This document shows positions 22,158-34,030 of a stretch of DNA of 64,000 bases, one piece after another. The notes beneath the pieces were generated by a model. That model had not been told where the DNA came from. It was given only the letters and a program-made list of their open reading frames with translations, and did no database searches. The position numbers were made by a program, and so were the translations under genes. The DNA is taken from assembly GCA_043228905.1 (NCBI GenBank), contig JBHGNT010000009.1, positions 3,038,001 to 3,102,000 of the forward strand, read 5' to 3'. The stretch's first letter is position 1, and each line of letters opens with the position of its first letter. The stretch is from Azolla caroliniana. Taxonomy: Eukaryota; Polypodiophyta.

Positions 22158-22204
22158 GATACAATAATCACTATGAAAAGTAGCCTTTATCATTTCACGT
22201 CCTG

Positions 22205-22270
22205 AGAGGTTACCTTAATGGTTAGGCTTCGAATTTTGTAATACAAAGTCCCGGGTTCAAGTCCAGGTGA
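22205..22270 (+). repeat. tRNA-like module antisense to the LTR
   Basis: TACCTTAATGGTTAGG (A-box-like), then TTTTGTAATACAAAG (a hairpin like an anticodon arm), then CCCGGGTTCAAGTCCAGG (B box with T-arm stem). It is plus strand while the LTR is minus strand. Confidence 0.6.
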
Positions 22271-22280
22271 AGCATAAGGT

Positions 22281-24840
22281 TCATGGATTCATGACACTAT
22301 CCGTCGTCTTAAAACGATGAGTGGAAGGAGTTGTTAACAATGTAGGGCCGGGTTTGTTGGGATAGTGGTGATGGAAGTCGTCGATAAGAGCTTGAGTATT
22401 ACAAACATTATCGACAGGTTCCCATGTGCTATCGCTCGGGGTATACCCTAGCCAATCAACTAGATAATACAACGTATTACTCTAGGCCATCAGCAAGTTG
22501 GAGAGGAGGCGGTGGCGGCACAACACGATTAGGAATCGAGCTGGCGTGGCAAGGTTCCAAAAGAGAGCTATGAAAGACTAGATGAAGCTAGAGATTTGCA
22601 GGAAGACCAAGAAGAAATGTTGCATCGTTAATCCGCTCCATGATGACAAAAGGACTGAAGCGTTTATAATCTAGATTATCACATGGTCGAGTAGTCTTTA
22701 TGTGATAGTGTAACAACCATACCCGATCACCAATCTTGAATGGAGACAGAAGATGATGTCAATCTGTGTGGGCCTTATGTTGGGCTTGAGCTTTCTGAAG
22801 ATGTGAAGACAACTCGGACTGGAGTTGTTGTAGTCAGTGGAGGTGCTGCTCTGCACTAGGGTTTGGTGAGATCACTGGAATGTCCAAGAGACGCCATCAA
22901 GGATGGTTGCCAGTATAGGAATAGAAAGGTGTGACCTTGGTAGAAGAGTGTATGGTGTTATTGTACGCAAACTCTGCAAGATGCAATATATGACTCCAAT
23001 CATCTTGTTGATAAGTGATGAGACATCGAAGATACTGCTCAAGTGTTTGATTTGTATGCTCTGTTTGGCCATCAGTTTCGGGATGATATGCTGAAGAGAG
23101 TTTGCAAGAGATTCGGAGCCCGTTACATAGGTGCTTCCAAAAGTGAGAGATAAATTGTGGACCACGATCACTAATTATGTCGTTTGGAAGACCATGATGG
23201 CGAAATACTTCACGCATAATGATATCTGTTGTACGCAGGGCAAAAAATGTGCCATCTTGCATCAAAACCTTGTGAAGGTGGTAGATTTGTAATGAAATCC
23301 ATAGAAATTGACTGCCATGGCTTGCTCGGAGTTGGCAATGGTTGTAAGAACCCATAAGGATGATGCTTATGCATTTTGGCTCGACAACATGTGTCACATG
23401 TGTGAACGTAATCTTCAACAAATTGTTGTAAATGAGGCCACCAAAATGATCGCTTCACTAGCTCCATGGTCTTAGCAATACCAAAGTGTCCGGCCATACG
23501 GGCATCATGACAGTGCTCCAACACTCAAAGGCGTGGTGATCCATCAGGGACATAAAGGAGATTCTTGTAGAAAAGTAAGTTATCTTGCCGCTTGAACTCC
23601 TTATAGCGTCGAGATGTCCCTGGCAATGCATGATTTGGACCAAGGTGGGCGAAGACATCCTTAGCAAAATCATCAAAGTGAAGTGTGATCCATCAGGGAC
23701 ATAAAGGAGATTCTTGTAGAAAAGTAAGTTATCTTGCCGCTTGGACTCCTTATAGCGTCGAGATGTCCCTGGAAATGCATGATTTGGACCAAGGTGGGCG
23801 AAGACATCCTTAGCAAAATCATCAAAGTGAAGTTGTTGCCGGCCATACGGGCATCATGACAGTGCTCCAACACTTGAAGGCATGGTGATCCATCATGGAC
23901 ATAAAGGAGATTCTTGTAGAAAAGTAAGCTATCTTGCCGCTTGAACTCCTTATAGCGTCGAGATGTACCTGGCAATGCATGATTTGGACCAAGGTGGGCG
24001 AAGACATCCTTAGCAAAATCATCAAAGTGAAGTTGTTGCCGAATAGTATCAAGAAGACTTGAATACAGTGGTGTGGCACAAACCGTGGTTGCTTGTAGTT
24101 TTGATGGACCAAGGAGAACTTGCTTTTGATGGTCGAAAGCTGGATCTCCACGGTGAAGTGCAAAATATGAGCGTCGAGATAGAGCATCTGCTTGCCCTTG
24201 TTGTTTCCCTAGGCGGAAAATGATCTTGAAATCAAAACAAGTTAAAAATAGTGCCCACCGAGCTTGTCGCCTATTTAGCACTCGAGCCGTCTGAAAATAT
24301 GTAAGATTTTTGTGGTCACTATAAATGATGATTTGAAGAGGCGAACCTTCCAAGAAATGTCTCCATTGCGCAAAAGAGTCGACCACACCTAGTAACTCTT
24401 TGTCATGCACCTCATAGTTGATCTCCGCAACATTAAATTTTCTTGAGTGAAACGTGACTGGATGCAACTACCCATCTTCACATGGCTCTGATAGGATGCT
24501 CCCCAATGCAAAGTCGGATGCATTTGCCTCAATGGTAAATGGCTTTTCTGGATCAACATGAGCTAAGACAAGAGTTGATGTGAATGCCTCTTTCAACTGA
24601 GTAAAGGCTTTGTCTACTTCAGGAGTCCAAACAAATGCTTGATTTTTCTTGGTGAGTTGACTGAGTGGCAATACAATCTTCGAATAATTCCATATGAATT
24701 TGCTGTAGAAGTTGGCAAATCCAAGGAAACACTGGACATCGCGGACGGAACTTGGAGTATGCCATTCCAATATTGTTTGAATTTTCATTGGATCCATGAA
24801 GATACCTTTGGAAGAAATGGTATAACCTGTAATGGACGCA
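22281..24840 (-). pseudogene. Chromovirus pol remnant (RT end, RNase H, integrase, chromodomain)
   Basis: From right to left: RT C-terminus (VQCFLGFANFYSKFIWNYSK), RNase H (FTIEANASDFALGSIL, EINYEVHDKELLGVV, IIIYSDHKNLTYF), ALSRRSYF, the integrase zinc region (LEHCHDARMAGHFGIAKTM, CDTCCRAKMHKHHPYG), the core (PWQSISMDFITNLPPSQGF, IISDRGPQFISHFW), the GPY/F-like part (IGDRVWLLHYHIKT) and a chromodomain (YYLVDWLGYTPSDSTWEPVD). Chromodomains target integration to particular chromatin. Gag, protease and the first half of RT are missing: the frame joins leader sequence near 24840. A segment is triplicated at 23.5-24.05 kb. Confidence 0.88.
23530..24050. repeat. Tandem triplication within the integrase N-terminal region
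   Basis: The block starting CCATCAGGGACATAAAGGAG recurs at about 23540, 23692 and 23890, each followed by about 150 bp of near-identical sequence. It encodes the same stretch between RNase H and the integrase zinc region three times. Identity between copies is very high, so the event is young. Confidence 0.88.
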
Positions 24841-25345
24841 CCAACCCTAGACTACGACAAAGCACAGATGACGAGGTGATGATTGATAAGGTTACGAACG
24901 AGGAACTAGAAGTGACGAGGCTAGAAACTCGGGAAGTTGGGAGCGACAAGATGAGGAACTTAAGAGCCTAGGAAGAATACAAGAGCATAAAGACAGAGAT
25001 GTAAATCAAGGAGAGAAGATGGGCTAAAGAAGAATACTAGATTGATGTGTCAATGACTGGTGTGAATCCCTTGAAAGGGACTAAGCAACTTACAAGTATT
25101 TATACTGTGAGTTGAAATACATGCAATAGAATATTCTTGAGAATATTTTCCTTCTTGTCTACTTGATCTTTATCTCTATCTTCATGCACTTGTGTCATTC
25201 CTACCTTCTCAAGTTCCACGCTCTTAGCTCCATCATCCGTGCTCCGTCCGAGTTCGCGCTTGGTGTGTCTGTGACAGTTTGAATCCCTTGAAAGGGACCA
25301 AGGAGGTTACAAGTATTTATACTGTGAGTTGAAGTACATGCATTA

Positions 25346-25430
25346 GAATATTCTTGAGAATATTTTGGAGAATATTATAGAACCCTCCAGAACCTTCTAG
25401 TTCTAGAACTTTCTAAGAACTCCTAGAATG
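25346..25430. promoter_or_regulatory. Heat-shock-element array
   Basis: AGAATATTCTTGAGAATATT and later TTCTAGTTCTAGAACTTTCT give GAA/TTC blocks at short spacing over about 85 bp, directly upstream (minus strand) of the LTR TATA box. Confidence 0.6.
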
Positions 25431-25454
25431 TGAATACATAACACGATTATGTAC

Positions 25455-25521
25455 TTCGATGTGTTGGTTACAATATAGCACTTGACTATAATACAAGAGG
25501 TCAACAGTTCAAATCTTGACA
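25455..25521 (+). repeat. tRNA-like module antisense to the LTR
   Basis: Weaker than the others: TATAATACAAGAGG followed by CAACAGTTCAAATCTTG, an imperfect B box/T arm at the very end of the LTR. No acceptor stem. Confidence 0.4.
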
Positions 25522-26013
25522 TAACCGTTGTCATGTCTGTGACATATGGGACCAGAGTCCTTCTCGGTGGTGTCTTAAGTATGGCACTTAATTTATCACT
25601 CCCTCTTAGTATGTTAGCATATCTTGAACAAATTGCACTATATGTTGAGCATGTGAAGAGAAAGTGACATTCAACCTCTACCATGCCTTCATTGCATACT
25701 TTGCATGTCTTCAAATTAATTACATTTTGATACCATGATGCAACTTCAATACCTAACTTGTGAGATCGAGTGTGAAGTAGCGAGAGAGGAAGTTTTGTCT
25801 TTCTTATTATCATTCATGCCCCATGTGGGGTTATATAGTACAAGAGGATCATACATCAATGTGATATATAGGGGTGCATACCCCTCTATCCATTCACACA
25901 CCCAAGTCACTCACACTCTTTCATATCTACATGCACACACATGTGCATGTGTTCATACACATACATACTTCCTCACTCTTGTGCACATTACACATACACT
26001 TACAACAATACGT

Positions 26014-26774
<761 letters not shown>

Positions 26775-27398
26775 ATGAAGTTGGAAGAAGACAACTTCGC
26801 GCAACTTTTTGTCGAAGCAGTGAGGGAGTTTGGACGAGCAACAACAAGAAGAGAGACGACGCAGCAAGTTGTTGAGCGAGTGGTCGAAAGAGTCGGCTGT
26901 TTCAACGGGGACAAGGTCCCATTCTACTTGGAAGCCTACAACGCGGAAATGGAGGAGCGAGACGTAGACGAGGCATTGAGGTTGAAGTTCTTCTGTCGGG
27001 TCGTCATCATTTGTATGCACGCGGAAGTGAAGGAGCTCCGAGAAGCTCATAGTTCGTGGGAGGCCTTCGAAGAGGCACTCCTGCAGGCATATGGAGGACG
27101 ACAGAAGAGCCGGGGACGACACAGCTTCGACCAGTGGGTGGCATCGGCGAAGACCTATCGGTGCGCAACGAAGGCGTTCCGAGAGTTCGAGCGACGACTT
27201 GCTCGACTCCCGGAGCGGGAACAAGGTTTGGTGGGAGCGGACAAAAGCCCTCGGAACCGATTCCGGAGAACTTGGCATTCAGGCCCTTATGCCCACGTGA
27301 GACCGAAGAGATGGATGATGGTATCGAGGAGTCCTGGCACGATGCCAACGAAGATGGATGGGAAATGGCCAACGAGAAAGTCGACGAAGGAACCATGA
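26775..27398 (+). CDS. Gag of the TGTCGTGA-family Ty3/gypsy element
   Basis: About 207 codons from ATG at 26775 (MKLEEDNFAQLFVEAVREFG). Features resemble the plant Retrotrans_gag fold: a helix with VVERVGCFNGDKVPFYLEAY, EERDVDEALRLKFFCRVV, SSWEAFEEALLQAYGG, then FREFERRLARLPEREQGLV. The stop at 27398 follows a frame slip; another frame (to about 27470) continues with an acidic stretch, so the downstream part is damaged. No protease or RT follows; instead an antisense host-gene fragment begins within 100 bp. Confidence 0.65.
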   Translation: MKLEEDNFAQLFVEAVREFGRATTRRETTQQVVERVVERVGCFNGDKVPFYLEAYNAEMEERDVDEALRLKFFCRVVIICMHAEVKELREAHSSWEAFEEALLQAYGGRQKSRGRHSFDQWVASAKTYRCATKAFREFERRLARLPEREQGLVGADKSPRNRFRRTWHSGPYAHVRPKRWMMVSRSPGTMPTKMDGKWPTRKSTKEP

Positions 27399-27464
27399 AA
27401 CGACCCGACCGGGGACCGACCCGTGCGGCACTCCGATTCGGGTGGGGCATGATCCGGTCGTGGA

Positions 27465-28135
27465 TTGTTTGATCGGGGCCAGAATCTGCATGAAGGCGAA
27501 CAACAAAGGGGCGTGAGTCACCTCAAAGAAGTTGATGGTCGAGCGCATGTAGTCATCAGTCACGAGGTCTATAGCTTCCTGGACATGTCGAATCGCATTC
27601 GAGAGCGGCTTCTGTCTCAGCTGCCCGGCTTCGGTGAGTGTGAATGTGAGCACGATGTTGTTGCCCATGTAGCCATGCAGGAGCGAGGGCACGAACTTGG
27701 CACAGCCGTCCACCGCGAAGAGAAGCTTCGTCTTCTACTCCTCCTTCATGTCCAGGGCCTCGGTGCACGCCTTCCACACCAGGCCTGATAGGGCTTCATA
27801 CCTGGTACACTGCCTGGGGAGCGTGCCATCGGCCATGGCCTTCTTCTTCAACCGCTTTAGGCTGTCGGGTGAGAAGTAGAAGGAGCGTTGGACAATGTTG
27901 TCGGCATCCAGGGAGAGGACCTACAGGCCGAAGGAGACGTCTTCGATAGCTTGGAATTCGGTGTGTGGGTATTTGATCTGGGGTGGGACTCGGGCGGCGA
28001 GGATCGATCTGTCAAGGCTCGGAGGGTTGGAGAGGGACAACCCGTGGGCGGTTTCTGCTCACGAGTTCACGAATTCCATGGCAGCTACGCCGTCAAGCAT
28101 GCAATGGTTCATCCCCAAACCTAAAACAAAACCTC
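27465..28135 (-). pseudogene. BAHD acyltransferase, second-exon fragment
   Basis: Minus strand from 28135: LGMNHCMLDGVAAMEFVNS contains the BAHD catalytic HxxxD motif (HCMLD). Later blocks fit the family: SFYFSPDSLKRLKKKAMADG, CTRYEALSGLVWKACTEAL, KFVPSLLHGYMGNNIV, VTDDYMRSTINFFEVT. The sequence just upstream ends in TTTTAG, a splice acceptor at the usual BAHD intron position before HxxxD. Three stops (after FVNS, in GL-VLSLD, in KEE-KTK) and loss of the C-terminus, including the DFGWG region, make it non-functional. A living gene would transfer acyl groups from CoA to alcohols or amines. The substrate cannot be told. Confidence 0.82.
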
Positions 28136-28424
28136 AGCATTCGAACGTGGTCACCTACACAGACCACAAAAATGCAAAGATTATTAATTTACAAGTACAA
28201 GAAATATAAAATTAAACAAGAGGCTTTGAGGCATGGCTGGTTAGAACTAGGTGTGGGGGGATGGCATTATGATACAATCCGAGCCTCCATGGGAGGGCAT
28301 CATGGAGGAGGCTAGGATCCATAGCATAGCATAACAGAGGAAGGAAGGAAGGGGGAAGTTACTTGGACGACCACAAGGGGTGTGTCGAGGGTGGTCTTGA
28401 CGTCCACAAGGGGTGTGTCGAAGA
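28136..28424. other. Intron remnant of the BAHD gene and short direct repeat
   Basis: No coding frame. ACCACAAGGGGTGTGTCGA-like sequence occurs twice (about 28370 and 28405). It probably includes part of the intron upstream of the BAHD fragment. Confidence 0.4.
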
Positions 28425-28503
28425 TGCACAGTTTAATGGTAAAGGTTTAACCCTTGTAACACAAGGTCATGGGTTCAAATCTTTTTGGTGCCATATCATG
28501 ACA
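28425..28503 (-). mobile_element. Truncated 3' LTR of a chromovirus with tRNA-like module
   Basis: The minus-strand LTR start TGTCATGATATGGCACC (at 28503) follows the polypurine tract AAAGGGGGGGATAG (28504-28517). Only about 80 bp match the partner LTR at 34196. They hold a plus-strand tRNA-like module: GTTTAATGGTAAAGG, CCCTTGTAACACAAGG, ATGGGTTCAAATCT. The rest of the LTR is missing. Confidence 0.7.
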
Positions 28504-28519
28504 CTATCCCCCCCTTTAA

Positions 28520-30060
28520 ACGACGAGTGTTACGAGTCGTCTTTAATTGAGGATTTGGTTTTTCTGGATATTGACGATGGAAGTCTTCAAGAAGAGCTTG
28601 AGCATTCGCCGAATTCGTCACTGGTTCCCAAGTACGCTCGCTTGGACTATATCGTATTTAATCGACTAAATAATAGAGCTTGTTGCGAACCATCTTGGAA
28701 TCGAGGATGGCAACAACCTCGTACTCAGGTCCATCTTCAAGTTTGATCGGGGGTGGGGGTGTGGTAATATGATCTGGGATAGTGCAGTCCTGATAGGGTT
28801 CTAGAAGAGAACTATGAAATACCAGATGTATCCATAGTTGCGGAGGTAGATCAAGGCGAAAAGGGGCATCATTAATTTTTCCGTTAATATGGAAAAGGCC
28901 TAACCGTCGATAATCCAGTTTGTCACACGGTTGAGTAGTCTTGATGTGTTGTCGTAATAGTCATACTCGATCTCCAATAGCAAAAGAGGATGGAAGCCAA
29001 TGACGATCCACATAGTCTTTCTGTGTTTGCTGGGCGCGATGTAGATGGATAGATAGCTCTGCCTGAATTCGTCATAGCCACTCCAAATGATCCTCTGCAC
29101 TAGGATTTGTGGGTAACTCAGGAGTTTCTAACACACACCAGTGAGGATGATAGCCGGTATAAGCATAGAATGGTGTAACCCTAGTAGAGGAGTGGATAGA
29201 ATTATTATAAGCAAATTCAACAAAGTGTAGAATATTTCCCATATTATCTTGTTGATAGTGTAGGAAACACCGAAGATACTATTCCAACGTTTGATCGGTA
29301 TGTTCTGCTTGTCCATCAATTTGGGGATGATGGCATCGGTTTGGAGAGATTGCAAGTGACCTTGAGCATTTTTAAGAGATGCTTCCAAAATTTAGAGATG
29401 AATTGAGGTCCACGATCACTGATGATATTGTCGGGAAGACCATGATGCCGAAATACTTCACGCACAACAATTCCCACGGTTTCTTCACTAGTGATTTCCT
29501 TAGTACACAACACAAAATGTGCCATCTTAGTATATCGATCTACCACTATTAAGATCGCATTGAAGCCCTTCGAATATGGAAGATCTGTAATAAAATCTAG
29601 AGAAATAGATTGCCACGGTTTGCTTGGGATCGATAACGGCTTGGGATCGATAACGGCTCCAACAAACCATATGGATGATGTCTAGGCATCTTCACTCTAC
29701 AAATGTATCACATATCCGAACATAGTCTTCGACAAATCTTCGCATATGGGGCCACCAAAATGATCGTTGTACTAAATCCAACGTTTTAGTACAACCAAAA
29801 TGTCCGGTTGTGTATGTGTCATGACAATTTTGTACTATTCGAAGGTGACAAGAACCATTGGGAACATACAAAAGTTTCTTAAAGAAGAGTAAACCATCAT
29901 GACATTTGAATTGCCGATAATCCATACCTAGTTGTTGTGACCGTGAACAAGATGCTCGAGAGGGATCAATTTGATCTAGAATAGCTTGAGCAAAAATATC
30001 TGTCTTTAAATCTTCACGTATGGTATCGATAATGTGAATCCAATGGAGTGTCAAAAACCC
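28520..30060 (-). pseudogene. Integrase and chromodomain of the chromovirus
   Basis: HHCC region (VQNCHDTYTTGHFGCTKTLD, RFVEDYVRICDTF), core (LVDRYTKMAHFVLC, ASP-block IISDRGPQFISKFW), then a degenerate C-terminus. A chromodomain relic with stops (SERTWEP-type) at 28750-28520 ends at the polypurine tract. It is closely parallel to 22281-24840. Multiple stops and frameshifts. Confidence 0.82.
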
Positions 30061-31140
30061 ACATTGCTTGAAGTCGTGTTGGACCTAGGATTACTTGCTT
30101 TTGATTGTCGAAGGCTGGATCACCAGGACGAGGAGCTAGATACGAGCGTCGTGATAATGCATCTGCCTTCCCCTGTTGCTTGCCCGGACGATATGTAATT
30201 TTGAAGTTGAAACGAGTGAGGAACTGAGCCCACCGAGCTTGTCTTCTATTTAACACGCGGGCATTCTGGAAGTAGGCAAGATTCTTGTGATCACTAAATA
30301 TAGTGACTTGATGAGGAGATCCTTCTAATAAATGCCTCCATTGTGCAAAAGATTCCACTATTGCTAATAGCTCCTTGTCATTTATCTCGTAGTTGATTTC
30401 AGCGACGTCAAATTTGCGCGAGTGGAAAGTCATGGGATGTAGCTTCTCATCATCGCCTTGCTATGAAAAAATACTACTAAGGGCGAAATCTGACGTGTCT
30501 GCCTCAATGACAAATGGTTTTTGAAGATCAACATGAGCTAGAATAGGAGCCAATGTAAATGCCTTCGTGAGACTGTGAAAAGCTGTGTTTGCTTCCTTAG
30601 ACCAAATGAACGATTGTCCCTTGGTAAAATAAGCTTTGAGTAGTCTTGTATAAAGTTGTGATAGAAATTTGCAAATCCTAAGAAGCATTGCACATCTCAC
30701 AACGAACGTGGATTTTGCGACTCTAACACAATACTTTAGTTGGATCCATAAAGATGTGTTCCGAGGAGATGACATAGCCTAGAAATTCCACTTGGTTAGC
30801 GTCAAAACTACACTTTTCCCCCACTTTTCCAGCTTTGCATAAAGACCATGTTCTCGTAGTCATCTTAGTACTAATAGTACATGAGAATCATGCTCCTCCC
30901 ATGTCTTTGAATAAACGAGCAAATCATCCAAGTAGATGATCAAACAAATGTCCAAAAGATCTCAGAATATATCATTTGCCATGTGTTGGAAGAGTGTTGG
31001 CGTATTGATGAAGCCGAATGCCATAACCATATGCTCGAAGTGTCCATATCGGGTGCAGAAAGCTATCTTCCATTCTTCTCTCAATTGAAATCTTATGAGT
31101 ACATCCTTGAGGTTGTCGATACCTGATTTCTCTTGTTCTT
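30014..31140 (-). pseudogene. RT and RNase H of the chromovirus
   Basis: The catalytic box is readable as IIYLDDLLVYSK (about 30915). VQCFLGFANFYHNFIQDYSK and PFVIEADTSDFALSSIFS follow, then RNase H (EINYEINDKELLAIVESFAQ, VTIFSDHKNLAYF, LNRRQARWAQFLTRF). Stops are frequent in the RT part. Confidence 0.85.
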
Positions 31141-31315
31141 CAATCTATGTCCGGATTGTGTAATTCGAACCATGGTAACCCCAAAACAATTGGATGCTCT
31201 CGACTACTAATTACATTAAATGCTACTACACACGCCAAATTATTTAGGACAACACTAATCGGCTCTGACTCTTCCACAATATTTTCGGAAGCAATGGGGC
31301 GACCATCAATGACTA

Positions 31316-31537
31316 CTACAAAAGCCGGGCTGAAGGGAGTTTTCTTAGGGATATCTGATGAGTTTGGGCAAAATTCTTATCCATGAAGCAAGAGTTGGCT
31401 CCGGAATCTAGGAGTGCTAAGACATGTGCTGGAGGGTTAGTTTTAGTACTAATTGTTAGTTGAGCTAGGAAGACATTGCTAACTTGCTTAGAGGGAATGG
31501 AACCACTAATGGGCTGCACAGATCTAGAGTTGTCCAA
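31316..31537 (-). pseudogene. Aspartic protease of the chromovirus
   Basis: HVLALLDSGANSCFMDKNFA contains the active-site DSG of retropepsins, with the usual hydrophobic residues before it. The C-terminal part is lost after a stop, and 31140-31316 is a degenerate bridge to RT. Confidence 0.8.
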
Positions 31538-31689
31538 CCAAACGGCTCCTATTTGGGTTGGACTTAGTCGTTTAACTCTTCTTCTATTTGACTAAGGATT
31601 TCAAATTTGTTTGATAGGCTTGGGCTATTAGGACCATTAGACACTCCTAATGAAATAGACTCGGGTTTAGTACTATTAGTACTAGCAGC

Positions 31690-32065
31690 TATTTGATTTA
31701 CTTATCTTCTTGGCCTATGAGGATAGTTCACTGCAATATGCCACGGTGCACCACAATATAGACATAGTCGATTTGCTCGGCGTCATTGCTTTTCCTCTTC
31801 CGATAATGGTCCGCGACGCCATGGCATGTCAATTTCCATTGGTGTTAGAGTATTTTCCGGAGACCCATTATATAACTCCCTTGGAAAAGGTTTTGCTACA
31901 ATTGAGGCGTAGGTGGGCTCTAGTCTTGTCCTTGGCATTTGGAACTGACATTTTGAATGTCGTTCGAAAAGCCGGTTATTGCATCGTACCATTCGATTGA
32001 TTGCTTCTGTGAGTGACTTTGGTTCTTTGGGAAAAATCAAAAGTAAAGCCTTGACGTCATTACGT
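31690..32065 (-). pseudogene. Gag C-terminal part with zinc knuckle
   Basis: KEPKSLTEAINRMVRCNNRL and CLYCGAPWHIAVNYP form the end of Gag; the knuckle is Cx2Cx4H with the last Cys replaced by Tyr. The reading frame resumes exactly the one broken at 33040. Removing the inserted LTR and one ACGT restores register. Confidence 0.8.
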
Positions 32066-32416
32066 TGTCGCGTGGCGCGTGACACACGTGCCAAACGTCG
32101 CGATGTGCGTGTCACACAGGCGTGGACAAACACCGGGCCTCTATCCGCTAGTGGTTATGGAGGAGATGAATTTGCCGTTTTAGGTTTATTGTTGGGTTGT
32201 TCTTTGTTGTCGAAGACGCACCCGAACTAGAATCAGCGGTGCAGTGGATTGATGTGTAGGCGGCGGTACTGTGGTGGTGTGCAACGTTTAGCGGGCGATG
32301 ACGACGGCGAAATAATCTTTGCCAATGCTATTTCCTTCTTGATGAGAATTCCAGAGATAGAGTGAATGATCACACAAAATGAAATTGTAGTAGCCGAAGT
32401 GACGCTCTAATGTGAC

Positions 32417-32447
<31 letters not shown>

Positions 32448-33039
32448 CGAGAATTGAGGAAGTGTTTAAGATAGATAGATAGATGGATGGAAATTCCAAT
32501 TCCGGGTTTTAACCCTTGACATCCAATGTTGAGAAACAAGACAAGTCCCAAATAAGATAAGTAGGTTTTTTAATATTAAGATGTTGATTCAATACATAGC
32601 TTGATTGATGCATAGATTGATTCCCCCTTATATAGATGCCCCCATGCATATGCACATGTGAGGGTGTAAGACATGCATACAATACATGAAATGCATGATT
32701 GCCATTTGGCGCTCATGCATCACATGTGATGCATGATGACCATGTACCTCATCCAAGCTCTCATGTATGAGCATTCACACATGAAAAACATAATGATGAT
32801 CTAAAGAAATAACTTAGCCTAATGGTAAGTCAGTTGTCTTCTATCTTGGAGGTGCAAGGTTCAATACTTGCACCCCTTCGTATGCTTGAAAATGTAAATA
32901 GGCTTTAGGTGTTCTTATTACATTTATATTTACAACATGCTAACATATGAGTGTAACCATCACCCCTTTCATTCGTGTGCACATTACACCTTCTCGATTC
33001 CACGCGATTTTCACACCGTTGCCGAAAATCTTCACGACA
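32066..33039 (-). mobile_element. Solo LTR of the TGTCGTGA family inserted in gag
   Basis: 974 bp with inverted ends TGTCG/CGACA (minus-strand start TGTCGTGAAGATTTTCGG at 33039). It is flanked by ACGT on both sides (32062-32065 and 33040-33043), a 4-bp target duplication. It has TATA box CTATATAAGGGGG (about 32625, minus strand) and a TG/AG microsatellite (32416-32450). A plus-strand tRNA-like module lies at 32812-32878. No internal region, so a solo LTR or a short non-autonomous element. Confidence 0.8.
32812..32878 (+). repeat. tRNA-like module antisense to the solo LTR
   Basis: TAGCCTAATGGTAAGTCAG (A box and D arm), then GGTGCAAGGTTCAATACTTGCAC (B box inside a well-paired T-arm stem). No acceptor stem, so not a functional tRNA. 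It is antisense to the host LTR. Confidence 0.6.
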
Positions 33040-33680
33040 ACGTAGGCCATAACGAAATTGCTCCATCAATGCTTGGTCATCTTGGCAATGAATATCAATG
33101 GCAAGAAGACGGAAATCCTCAACATAAGCTGAGGTCGGCCGATCACCTTGACACAATCTTCGAATTTTATTGATTGCCGTCCTAATGTTGTTGGTGGCTC
33201 CGAAACAAGCTTTAAACTTGCTAATAAATTCCTCAAAATTATTTAATAATGGAGATTCTTTTTCTAACAGAGGAGTCAACCATGCCAAAGTTTTGCCACT
33301 AAGCAACGTGCCTACTAGTCCCACTCGTGATGCATTGATGGGATATCGGGAAGGATGCATTTGAATCACCAGACGTACCTGATTAAGAAATCCTCTAAAT
33401 TGTGATCGTGTTCCATCAAATTTCATAAGAAGACCGATGTTGGGTTCTTTATGAATCCCTTGAGTACTTGGTCCTTGTTGTTGCAATGACAAAGTGGTTG
33501 CTTCCAGTTGTTGCACACGTAACGCCAACTCCCCGTGTTGTTGTTGCGTTTGCTGCTTTTCTAGAGAGATTGGTTGAAGATCCCCCAACAACCATTGATT
33601 TTCTTATTCTAGTGCTACAAACTTTTCTTTCAAGCACTGCAGCTCCAAGAAAACAGATTGGTATTCGTGAGCGCTAACAG
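33040..33680 (-). pseudogene. Gag N-terminal part of the chromovirus
   Basis: Coiled-coil start (EKQQTQQQHGELALRVQQLE), then a capsid domain: MKFDGTRSQFRGFLNQVRLV, SRVGLVGTLLSGKTLAWLTP, NNFEEFISKFKACFG, RPTSAYVEDFRLLAIDI, ALMEQFRYGLR. It is broken by the solo LTR at 33039 and by a few stops near the N-terminus. The layout is like the Ty3/PEG10-type Gag. Confidence 0.85.
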
Positions 33681-34030
33681 TTCCATACTATTGGAGGAAG
33701 GAAGGATAAGAAGATTAGTATGAAGGGAAGGAGGGATACGAGGCTGAAGGGAAATTCGATTTAAACAGTTAGGGATAGTACTAGAGGCAAGGAGAATTAG
33801 TACTAAATATAGAGGAGAAGAATGAGGATTAGTACTAAGAAGGGAAAGAGTATGTGAGAATCACGAGATGGGAAGAGAGAGAGAGAGAGATAATGATGAC
33901 AACAAGAAGTATATTATATTATATGAAGAAAGATACAAGAAAAGCTAGGAGGCTTAAGACTGGCGTTGAACCGAATTGGTTCTTAATAATGCCATGTGCC
34001 TCTATTTTTAGTACTGTCAGGAGTACTCCT

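Larger units (their letters stand above)
21840..22296 (-). mobile_element. 3' LTR of a chromovirus, with heat-shock-element array
   Basis: The minus-strand start TGTCATGAATCC (at 22296) lies right after the chromodomain frame. In order: tRNA-like module, heat-shock-element array (22063-22157), TATA box (CTATAAATAGAG, about 22031-22041), then U5. The lower-coordinate end is approximate. The minus-strand ORFs at its right edge overlap the chromodomain tail. Confidence 0.65.
24960..25521 (-). mobile_element. 5' LTR of the deleted chromovirus
   Basis: The minus-strand start is TGTCAAGATTTGAAC at 25521. It contains a tRNA-like module (25455-25521), a heat-shock-element array (25346-25430) and TATA box AGTATAAATACTTG (about 25312-25325). 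A block of about 90 bp including the TATA box is repeated at 25060-25150. Its sequence is not close to the LTR at 21840-22296 although the layout is the same, so the two may come from different insertions. The right end of the leader is approximate. Confidence 0.55.
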
